From Bacillota bacterium (lineage in GTDB: Bacteria; Bacillota; UBA4882; UBA8346), in assembly GCA_023415835.1 (NCBI GenBank), contig JAEZJK010000054.1:1-64000 (forward strand): a DNA stretch of 64,000 nt. The letters are read 5' to 3'. The notes under the pieces were generated by a model. The model was not told the origin of the DNA, made no database searches, and worked only from the letters and a program-made list of their open reading frames with translations. Positions 1-6,276 of this stretch are shown here, one piece after another; the stretch's first letter is position 1; every line of letters starts with the position of its first letter. The position numbers and the translations under genes were made by a program.

Positions 1-54
1 CAGCGCTGATGGTACTTGTCGGGTAACCGGCTGGGAGAGTAGGACGTTGCCAGG
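1..54 (+). rRNA. rrf: 5S ribosomal RNA, 3' end only (cut by window start)
   Basis: The first 54 bases match the conserved 3' third of bacterial 5S rRNA: the CAGCGCTGATGGTAC block followed by the GGGAGAGTAGGACGTTGCCAGG closing helix. The rest of the gene, and presumably the 23S and 16S genes, lie upstream of the window. A strong terminator hairpin follows directly and tRNA-Asn lies about 600 bases downstream, so this is the end of an rRNA operon read on the plus strand. Confidence 0.9.
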
Positions 55-67
55 ATTAATTTTAAAA

Positions 68-100
68 ACAGAGACTTCGAGAAATCGAAGTCTCTGTGCA
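68..100 (+). terminator. rRNA operon terminator hairpin
   Basis: A perfect 13-bp stem (68-80 with 85-97) closes on a GAAA loop just after the 5S end. The tail GCATTTATG is only moderately T-rich, but position and stem strength fit an rRNA operon terminator or 3' processing hairpin. Confidence 0.8.
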
Positions 101-110
101 TTTATGCGCC

Positions 111-240
111 GGTTACCGGCTGGGAGAGGTAGGCTCGGCTTATGGACATCCTGTCCGCCTCGCCCTAGGCCGTCCTGGCCCCACGGGACGTTGCCAGGAT
201 TAATTTAAAAACAGAGACTTTGAGTAATCGAGGTCTTTGT
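111..240 (+). repeat. Second, interrupted copy of the 5S 3' end and its terminator
   Basis: Positions 111-133 repeat the last part of 5S rRNA (GGTTACCGGCTGGGAGAGG), and 186-198 resume it (GGACGTTGCCAGG) after an insert of about 50 bases at 134-185. The terminator follows again at 211-240. In this copy several stem bases differ from the first copy but all 13 pairs are kept through G-T pairs. The insert starts CGGCTTATGGACATCC, a motif found twice more downstream. It looks like a tandem duplication of the operon end invaded by a small palindromic repeat. No intact 5S is encoded here. Confidence 0.75.
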
Positions 241-254
241 GGCATTTATCCGCT

Positions 255-445
255 GGTTACCGGCTGGGAGAAGTAGGCCCGGCTTATGGACATCCATAGA
301 CCCTGGAGGATTAAGGGTGAGGAGTCCAGGGATGGAGGAAATCCGAACGTGGCCGCCTCACGCTGGATCTCCTGGCTCTATGGATTGCGGCTATGGACAT
401 CCATGACCACCTTGCCCTTAAGCATCCTGGCTTACGGAGCCATTG
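255..445 (+). repeat. Third 5S-end fragment followed by palindromic repeat units
   Basis: Positions 255-277 repeat the 5S fragment a third time. At the same junction as in the second copy, the sequence changes to CCCGGCTTATGGACATCC, and a related unit (GGCTATGGACATCCATGACC) begins near 388. The units hold short inverted repeats such as TGGACATCCA. No reading frame is convincing. From 446 to about 605 the DNA is AT-rich and I see no gene in it. Confidence 0.6.
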
Positions 446-605
446 CTGAAAAAAATTAATACGAAACATTAGAACATCCCTGGATTAAGTGTTTTTAAGA
501 TGCTAAATTTTTTATTTAAGGTGAATGTTTATTGGTTAATAGACCACCTGTGGGTATTAAATTTAACTTCTACTTATATTTCCAAAAAAATATCTTTAAT
601 TACAG

Positions 606-638
606 TTGACTTCTTTAGTGAGTTTATGTTATTATAAA
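606..638 (+). promoter_or_regulatory. Putative promoter of tRNA-Asn
   Basis: A good -35 box, TTGACT (606-611), is followed by an AT-rich stretch, TTATTATAAA (629-638), that can supply a -10 box (TTATTA, 17-bp spacing). The tRNA starts about 30 bases later, suggesting it has its own promoter and is not only read through from the rRNA operon. Confidence 0.5.
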
Positions 639-668
639 GAACGTCAATTAAATAAGTTATAACTTTAC

Positions 669-743
669 TCCTCGATAGCTCAATGGTAGAGCACCCGGCT
701 GTTAACCGGGTGGTTGTTGGTTCGAGTCCAACTCGGGGAGCCA
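669..743 (+). tRNA. tRNA-Asn (anticodon GTT)
   Basis: A complete cloverleaf can be drawn: acceptor TCCTCGA with TCGGGGA, anticodon stem CCCGG/CCGGG around loop CTGTTAA, T arm GTTGG-TTCGAGT-CCAAC, discriminator G and an encoded CCA end. The anticodon is GTT, reading AAC/AAU. A run of eight T follows the CCA directly and may help termination. Confidence 0.97.
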
Positions 744-822
744 TTTTTTTAGATTTATTCATAATCTCTCCATCTTTTGGCATACTATGAAACAATAGGT
801 TGTCTATGATGGAGGGATTATT

Positions 823-1389
823 ATGTCTAAAGAGACGCAAACAAAAACTTCATTTGATAAAGACCGCTATTGGAGTGGAGTATTCACCGGAGTTTTCTTA
901 GGCTGTTTTATTATTTCATTAACAATTCTTTTAATTGTAAGAGTACAAGGATTAAAAATCGCTATCAACCCCCAAAAGATTGCCCAACTAGTACAGGTAA
1001 AAGTCCAATCTGAAGCTAAGAGGGACATCCCCCAAATCTTAGAGCAATTAAAAAAAGAACTACCGGTTGAAATAACTGAAAATCTAGAAGGATTAGATGA
1101 TTTAAAGATCGGAATCGGGAAGAGCCAAGTTAGTTTACCGGTTGAATTAACGACTGCAATTAGGGGCGAATTTAATCGAGTTATTGAAGAAGCGATTATC
1201 AATACCTTTAATAGTTATAATACATCAGAATACGAAGAACGGCTCGGCAGGAATGCTTACGAGATGGTAGAGGCGCTTTTACAACAGGATATAATTGGGA
1301 AAACATATTTAATTAAAACCAATGAGTGGTTCTCGGTCCCAGTGAAAATCGTAGGGACATCGAGGCATCAAGTGAGTGTCGGTATATGA
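823..1389 (+). CDS. Membrane-anchored protein of unknown function
   Basis: A 188-residue protein with a strong SD (GGAGGG) before its ATG. Residues 1-17 are polar, residues about 18-42 form one hydrophobic segment (VFTGVFLGCFIISLTILLIV), and the remaining 145 residues are charged and mostly helical with no Cys pairs or known motif. The topology is probably N-in with the bulk of the protein outside the membrane. It stands alone between tRNA-Asn and a terminator, so its context gives no function. I do not recognise a family. Confidence 0.75.
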   Translation: MSKETQTKTSFDKDRYWSGVFTGVFLGCFIISLTILLIVRVQGLKIAINPQKIAQLVQVKVQSEAKRDIPQILEQLKKELPVEITENLEGLDDLKIGIGKSQVSLPVELTTAIRGEFNRVIEEAIINTFNSYNTSEYEERLGRNAYEMVEALLQQDIIGKTYLIKTNEWFSVPVKIVGTSRHQVSVGI

Positions 1390-1701
1390 CAGGTTTTGAA
1401 GTGAATGATTTAGAATCGTCGCGGCCCAACGGGCCTATTTTTTTATGAAGCCAGGAAAAAGCTATAGTATAACAGGCTGCTTCGAATCCATTGCCCCTTG
1501 ACTATCCTACATGATTGTGTTACGTTTTTCTAAACGGTAAAATATTAACCTATTACCTTGAACGCACTTTTTAAACTGCCAAAACGTATCTTGAATTAGA
1601 GTATCGGCTATTAAGCTTCTATACAATCGTTAACCTTACAATTACTCAATAAACAGGGTTGTCAGCGTATTTATTCTACTATCTTTATATGGAGGCACCT
1701 T
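1390..1701 (+). other. Intergenic stretch with one terminator, otherwise empty
   Basis: A GGCCC-AAC-GGGCC hairpin (1423-1435) followed by TATTTTTTT ends the preceding gene. The remaining AT-rich 250 bases show no gene. An SD (GGAGG, 1691-1695) begins the next gene at its end. Confidence 0.6.
1423..1446 (+). terminator. Rho-independent terminator
   Basis: A 5-bp GC stem (1423-1427 with 1431-1435), a three-base loop and a T-run follow the stop of the membrane-anchored protein by about 35 bases. Confidence 0.75.
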
Positions 1702-3429
1702 TTGATTCAGGTCATTCCTTTTACAGCGGAACATGAACCTAATTATTTACCATTACTGGCCAGAGGGCTATCGGATCTTTCTGCTTTACGGTTAAATGCA
1801 GTTGAAATTCAAGCCCAAATCAATACGGAGATTGAGTTTAACCAATGGAACCAGAAACCATTTCAACCAGATAAAGTTTCAAGGTGGAATAGTGAACAGG
1901 AGCTTTGGTTTTCGGGAAATTTAAGTGGGGATCGGGATCTTTCTTTAACTTTGATCCTCTATGATCCGGAGGAGGGACAAGTAGTCTATCGCAATCATTT
2001 TCAGGTTTGTGAGGATAAGTTTTTAACCGAATGGGAGAACTGTTTCCGCGATTTACTTCACTATCTAAAAGATAATAACGAACCTTTCGTTCCCCGGATG
2101 TACACCAGATCATTAGAGGCATTCCTGTCATTTCGGAAGGGGTTGGAAATATTAGCTCAGGCGAAAACCAGCCAGAGCCGTGAAGATGGTTTGGAAAACC
2201 TACTGAAAGCTGTGGCTTATGATCCTGAGTTTAACGAAGCCATTGATATTTTATTACTTTTTTTGATTCAGAATGATATGGTATATAACTTTGATTTTTC
2301 AATTGATATTTTGGAACGGCTACGGCAAATCTCCAACAAACATCCGCGAATTCCGCTTGTCCTGGCTGAAATATATAGTCAACTAAAGAATTACGATAAG
2401 GCAATTCAGTTGTTAAAAGAGTTAACTGCCGCTTTTCCGGAATTTACCGAAGGGTGGATCCGTTTAGCGTTGTTTTATAATAGCTCCAATAATACCGATC
2501 AGGCATTACAGTCGCTCCAAACAGCACTTTCGTTTGAACCTGGCAATGCTACGGTCTTAGATCTACTTGGGGCTATTTATGCCGGTATCAGTGAACGTGA
2601 GCAAGCGGAAGAGATGTGGCTTAAAGCTTTGGAACTTGATCCTTCCAGGGTAAACATACTGGTTAATTTGGCTTTACTAGCTGAAGAAAAAAATAACTTC
2701 CAAGTTGCCGAAAATTACTATCAACAAGCAGTCCAAGCGGGTGAAGAGTGGTGGGGGGCATTCTTTTATTATGGTTCTTTCTGTCAAAGGCAAAAACGGC
2801 ATGAGGAAGCTGTCAACTTGTTAGAGAAGGCTGCCGCCAAAAATGACAGCCATTTTCAAACCTATCAAATTTTGGCCACAGCCCTGTTAGAGCTGGGCCG
2901 ATATGATGAAGCCCAAGAAAACCTTTTGCATTTGCTAAAGTTGGCCCCCGATAATACCGTTAGGCGCCAAAGCCTGCAACTCTTAAATCAATTAAGTAAT
3001 CCCAGAATTAAAACAGAGATTAGGATTAGAAAATTAGATAGGTTATGGGAAGCGGGCGAACATTGGCTGGTATTCGGAAATTTATTGACTATATATTTGA
3101 AAGGGAAAAATCATTGGTTTTATTGGTATTTATGGGGTAAAGCCGTAGGGCGCATTAAATTAAAACGAATCCAAGTTATCTTTTGGTTAATGGGTTTAAG
3201 GCTTCAACCAGGGTTTCCGTTGTTGAAGGGGCTTGGGTTATATTATTGGAATAAAGGGAATCACCAAAAAAGCCTTCCTTTGTTGCGTCGGGCCTTCAAA
3301 CTCCACCAAAATGACCTGGACATAAATCAAGCTTATTTTCAGGCTTTAGCCAAGCTGGGTAAAGTGGATGAATTGCGGTCCCACGTTAAAAGTTTAGTAA
3401 ACCCTATAAATGTTGAGATGAAGGAGTAA
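1702..3429 (+). CDS. Tetratricopeptide-repeat protein
   Basis: A 575-residue protein starting at TTG 1702, six bases after the SD GGAGG. The first ~120 residues form a mixed domain without TPRs. From about residue 125 to the end, TPR-like helix pairs recur, with signature pieces such as AEIYSQLKNYDKAIQLLKEL, LGAIYAGISEREQAEEMWLK and ALLELGRYDEAQENLLHLLK. No signal peptide is seen, so it is probably a cytoplasmic scaffold or adaptor. The DUF-like N-terminus is not one I can name. The gene is transcribed alone, ahead of the rimP promoter. Confidence 0.85.
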   Translation: MIQVIPFTAEHEPNYLPLLARGLSDLSALRLNAVEIQAQINTEIEFNQWNQKPFQPDKVSRWNSEQELWFSGNLSGDRDLSLTLILYDPEEGQVVYRNHFQVCEDKFLTEWENCFRDLLHYLKDNNEPFVPRMYTRSLEAFLSFRKGLEILAQAKTSQSREDGLENLLKAVAYDPEFNEAIDILLLFLIQNDMVYNFDFSIDILERLRQISNKHPRIPLVLAEIYSQLKNYDKAIQLLKELTAAFPEFTEGWIRLALFYNSSNNTDQALQSLQTALSFEPGNATVLDLLGAIYAGISEREQAEEMWLKALELDPSRVNILVNLALLAEEKNNFQVAENYYQQAVQAGEEWWGAFFYYGSFCQRQKRHEEAVNLLEKAAAKNDSHFQTYQILATALLELGRYDEAQENLLHLLKLAPDNTVRRQSLQLLNQLSNPRIKTEIRIRKLDRLWEAGEHWLVFGNLLTIYLKGKNHWFYWYLWGKAVGRIKLKRIQVIFWLMGLRLQPGFPLLKGLGLYYWNKGNHQKSLPLLRRAFKLHQNDLDINQAYFQALAKLGKVDELRSHVKSLVNPINVEMKE

Positions 3430-3440
3430 CTTGTGTTACT

Positions 3441-3474
3441 GCGCTAATCGGCAATTTTGAGAGTAGGGTGCCAG
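3441..3474 (+). repeat. Short 5S-rRNA-like fragment
   Basis: The sequence GCGCTAATCGGCA...GAGAGTAGGGTGCCAG resembles the 5S 3' end seen at 5-53 with an internal gap. It lies between two protein genes. It is probably a decayed scattered copy of the same fragment, though the match is short and could be chance. Confidence 0.35.
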
Positions 3475-3521
3475 CCAGAATTTTCGGATGATATGACGTA
3501 ACCAAGTAAAAATAAGTTTAC

Positions 3522-3550
3522 TTGTCAAAAAGGAAATATTGTGGTAAACT
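3522..3550 (+). promoter_or_regulatory. Promoter of the rimP-nusA-infB operon
   Basis: A -35 box TTGTCA (3522-3527), 17-bp spacing and -10 box TAAACT (3545-3550) precede the leader hairpin and rimP. The boxes match the sigma-A consensus at five and four of six positions. Confidence 0.6.
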
Positions 3551-3570
3551 AATTTAGAGATTTATCTGTG

Positions 3571-3596
3571 GAAGGAGTGGGGAAACCCACTCCTTC
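3571..3596 (+). promoter_or_regulatory. Leader-RNA hairpin before rimP
   Basis: A perfect 11-bp stem (3571-3581 with 3586-3596) capped by a GAAA tetraloop lies about 20 bases after the predicted -10 box and ends 33 bases before rimP. The bases after it (AGTTTCTAG) are not a clear T-run, so it could be an mRNA-stabilising 5' hairpin, a protein site (NusA autoregulation is known in other bacteria) or a weak attenuator. Confidence 0.55.
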
Positions 3597-3629
3597 AGTT
3601 TCTAGTATGAAGAGAGGGATAAATGGGGT

Positions 3630-4136
3630 TTGGGAAAAGAACGGGTCGAAATTGTGGTAGAAAGGTTGGGCAATCAAGTTGCCGCAAATCTTGGCTATGA
3701 ATTGGTAGAAGTCGAATATCGTAAAGAAGGCCCGGATTGGGTTCTACGCTGTACCATTGACAATGAACATGGAATCGGCCTTGAAGATTGTCAGCGTTTT
3801 AGCGAAGCCCTAGACATGGTCCTGGATGAAGCGGATCCTATTCCGGGGAAATATTTATTAGAGGTTTCTTCCCCTGGGGTTGAACGCCCCTTAAAAAAGG
3901 AACAAGATTTCATTCGATTTGCCGGTAAAAAGGTTGAACTAAGGCTCGTTAGGGCTTTAAATAATCAAAAAGCCTACCGTGGAGAATTAATCGGAATGGT
4001 TGGGGAGGGCTCGGAGCGAAAAGTAGCGTTAAAAATCGATGATTTAAACATATTGCAAATTCCCCGGGATGAAATTGCTAAGGCAAATATTATTTTAGAT
4101 ATCTTTGGTGGAGAAGGGGGTAAAAAACGGAAATGA
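3630..4136 (+). CDS. rimP: Ribosome maturation factor RimP
   Basis: A 168-residue RimP (YlxS) homologue needed for 30S subunit maturation. The N-terminal alpha/beta domain carries GYELVEVEYRKEG and the conserved LEVSSPGVERPL block (about residues 74-86), followed by the C-terminal SH3-like domain. The start is taken at TTG 3630 because the conserved sequence begins right there; the SD-like AGAGAGGG lies about 12 bases upstream. The stop overlaps the nusA start (ATGA). It is the first gene of a nine-gene translation/transcription cluster. Confidence 0.95.
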   Translation: MGKERVEIVVERLGNQVAANLGYELVEVEYRKEGPDWVLRCTIDNEHGIGLEDCQRFSEALDMVLDEADPIPGKYLLEVSSPGVERPLKKEQDFIRFAGKKVELRLVRALNNQKAYRGELIGMVGEGSERKVALKIDDLNILQIPRDEIAKANIILDIFGGEGGKKRK

Positions 4137-5689
4137 ACCACGAGTTTATGGATGCCCTTGAGCAGATTGAACGTGAAAAGGGTATCAGTAAGGAGATCTT
4201 GCTTGACGCCATTGAAACCGCTTTGGCATCAGCCTATAAAAGGGATCAAAAAGTCGCGCAAAGCATCGAGGTCCGAATTGACTCCGGCACAGGCGCTTTT
4301 CATGTTTACACCCATAAAACGGTTGTCGAAGAAGTCGAAGATGACAAAAATGAAATCAGTTTGGAAGAAGCCCAGAAAATTGATGCAGTTTATGAATTAG
4401 GGGATTTAGTTGAGTTCGAGATTTTTCCAAAAGAATTTGGTAGAATTGCGGCTCAAACAGCTAAACAAGTTGTCGTGCAGCGGATCAGGGAAGCCGAACG
4501 TAGTATAATCTATGATGAATTTATCAACCGGGTTGGAGATTTAATAACCGGTGTTGTACAACGATTCGAACAACGAAATATCTTTATCGACTTGGGCCGG
4601 ATCGAAGGAATCCTTCCCGCCAACGAACAAATGCCAAATGAACGTTATGAGCAAGGGATGAGGATCAAAACTTATGTGGTTGAGGTTAAAAAGACCACTA
4701 AAGGCCCTCAGGTGTTGCTCTCCCGGACCAGGACCGGACTGTTAAAACGCCTGTTTGAGCTGGAGGTGCCCGAGATCCAGGATGGAATCGTTGAGATCAA
4801 ATCAGTCGCCCGTGAACCCGGTCACCGTTCTAAAATTGCTGTAAATAGCCGTGATCATCAAATTGATGCGGTGGGGGCTTGCGTGGGAACCCGGGGTATT
4901 CGGGTCCAGATGATCGTTAGGGAGTTAAAAGGCGAAAAGATTGATGTAATCCCTTGGAGCCCGGATCCGATTGAATTTATCATTAATTCCTTAAGCCCGG
5001 CCAAAGTTAGCGATGTTAAAATACTGCCTACCAAAAAAACGGCGATTGTTATTGTCCCGGATTTCCAACTTTCTTTAGCTATCGGAAAAGAAGGCCAAAA
5101 TGCGCGTTTGGCTGCTAAACTTACCGGGTGGAAGATTGATATTAAAAGCGAGACCCAAGCCTCGGAGCAATCCGAAGAAATTGAACGGCTCGTATATGAG
5201 GAGATCGGTTTCAGGGATCAAGAAACGCTTGTTGAAGAAGGGACTCCGCCGGAGGAAGATAATCTTATTACGGAAGATTTTCCAATTGAAGTTGAAGCTG
5301 ATGGGACGGAGATTGAAACGGAAGTTATACCGGAGGATCAAACTGAACCTGAAGTCCCAGCCGAAAGTGAAGATGAAGAGGAAGAAAAAGTTGTCATCAA
5401 GAAAAAACCTAAAAAGAGTAAGGCGGTATCAAAACAACTTGCCCGTATTGAACTTGATGATGAACCAATATCTTTAGAAGAAGGATATTTCTTCAGTGAT
5501 GTGTTGGGAAAACGGGAAGCAGTTAAACAGGAAGGTAATGACAGTCCAAAAGGTAAAAAACCTAAAAAAACCGATGAAAAGGGTAGCGTAGATTTGTCGC
5601 CGGATGAAGGGGGCTTCACTATCGGGCAGCTTTTTGGCGATGAACTGAAAAAAGCGCAAAAGACGAATAAAAAAAATAAGGGGGAGTGA
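4133..5689 (+). CDS. nusA: Transcription termination/antitermination factor NusA
   Basis: A 518-residue protein binding RNA polymerase and nascent RNA. The order is N-terminal RNAP-binding domain (1-130), S1 domain (~135-200, FIDLGRIEGILP), and two KH domains (to ~345) with GACVGTRGIRVQMIVRELKGE and AIGKEGQNARLAAKLTGW. Beyond about residue 360 lies an unusual ~155-residue tail: first very acidic (repeated E/D, including a run of D-E-E-E-E-E), then Lys-rich, ending LKKAQKTNKKNKGE. Bacillus NusA stops near residue 370, so the tail is an extension, probably disordered. It overlaps rimP by four bases. Confidence 0.97.
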   Translation: MNHEFMDALEQIEREKGISKEILLDAIETALASAYKRDQKVAQSIEVRIDSGTGAFHVYTHKTVVEEVEDDKNEISLEEAQKIDAVYELGDLVEFEIFPKEFGRIAAQTAKQVVVQRIREAERSIIYDEFINRVGDLITGVVQRFEQRNIFIDLGRIEGILPANEQMPNERYEQGMRIKTYVVEVKKTTKGPQVLLSRTRTGLLKRLFELEVPEIQDGIVEIKSVAREPGHRSKIAVNSRDHQIDAVGACVGTRGIRVQMIVRELKGEKIDVIPWSPDPIEFIINSLSPAKVSDVKILPTKKTAIVIVPDFQLSLAIGKEGQNARLAAKLTGWKIDIKSETQASEQSEEIERLVYEEIGFRDQETLVEEGTPPEEDNLITEDFPIEVEADGTEIETEVIPEDQTEPEVPAESEDEEEEKVVIKKKPKKSKAVSKQLARIELDDEPISLEEGYFFSDVLGKREAVKQEGNDSPKGKKPKKTDEKGSVDLSPDEGGFTIGQLFGDELKKAQKTNKKNKGE

Positions 5690-5692
5690 TTT

Positions 5693-5965
5693 TTGAAAGT
5701 AAAAAAAATTCCCCAACGTACTTGTTTAGGCTGTAGAGCTGTTAAACCCAAAAAGGAACTGGTACGGATCGTTAGGACTCCTGATGGAGAGGTGGTTGTT
5801 GATTCTACCGGTAAAAAGGCTGGCCGGGGCGCCTATACTTGCCCGAGCCAGGAATGCCTGGAAAAAGCTTTTAAAGGTTCTTTACTTGCTCAGGCTTTGG
5901 AATTCGATTTAACCACTCAAATTAAGGAAGATTTAAGAAATAAGCTGTTAGATTTGATTAAATGA
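5693..5965 (+). CDS. rnpM: RNase P modulator RnpM / YlxR family
   Basis: A 90-residue YlxR (DUF448) protein with the signature RTCLGCR near the N-terminus and GRGAYTCPSQECLEKA in the middle. In B. subtilis this family binds RNase P RNA and lowers its activity. The start is TTG 5693, well placed behind GGGGGAG; no ATG fits. It sits between nusA and ylxQ as in other Firmicutes and overlaps ylxQ by four bases. Confidence 0.92.
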   Translation: MKVKKIPQRTCLGCRAVKPKKELVRIVRTPDGEVVVDSTGKKAGRGAYTCPSQECLEKAFKGSLLAQALEFDLTTQIKEDLRNKLLDLIK

Positions 5966-6276
5966 AACGATTGCAAACCTTACTTGGTTTTGCTGCAAAG
6001 GCCGGTGCATTGGTTGCCGGTAGCGCCGCTGTTGAGGCGGGAATTAAGAAACGGCAGATAAAATTGGTTATTTGCGCCGCTGACCTTTCAGCTAAGACAA
6101 TTAAAAATTTTAATTTTTTATGTAAGGAAAATCAAATTGATTTTTATTGTTTCGGCTCCCATTCCGATTTAGGCCATTGGATTGGTAATCCTGGACGCGG
6201 TGTGATCGGAGTCACTTCTAAACAATTTGCCAGCGCAATCGGTTCGTTATTTAATGATGGGGGTGAGCACCATTAA
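5962..6276 (+). CDS. ylxQ: L7Ae-family ribosomal protein-like YlxQ
   Basis: A 104-residue L7Ae/L30e-fold RNA-binding protein of the YlxQ type. Visible features are LLGFAAKAGALVAGSAAVEAGIKKRQIKLVI near the start, typical of the family that binds kink-turn RNA. The role is probably in ribosome or RNase P biology. The ATG overlaps the rnpM stop, and its 3' end overlaps the start of infB, so translation is coupled. Confidence 0.9.
   Translation: MKRLQTLLGFAAKAGALVAGSAAVEAGIKKRQIKLVICAADLSAKTIKNFNFLCKENQIDFYCFGSHSDLGHWIGNPGRGVIGVTSKQFASAIGSLFNDGGEHH

Noticed and set aside
574..840. 88-codon minus-strand frame over tRNA-Asn
   Set aside because: The stretch APRVGLEPTTTRL is the well-known false translation of a tRNA; no SD.
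867..1202. 111-codon minus-strand frame
   Set aside because: It lies inside the membrane-anchored gene, which has a strong SD and a sensible membrane segment.
5338..5751. 137-codon minus-strand frame in nusA
   Set aside because: Ser/Phe-rich shadow of the acidic/Lys-rich nusA tail.
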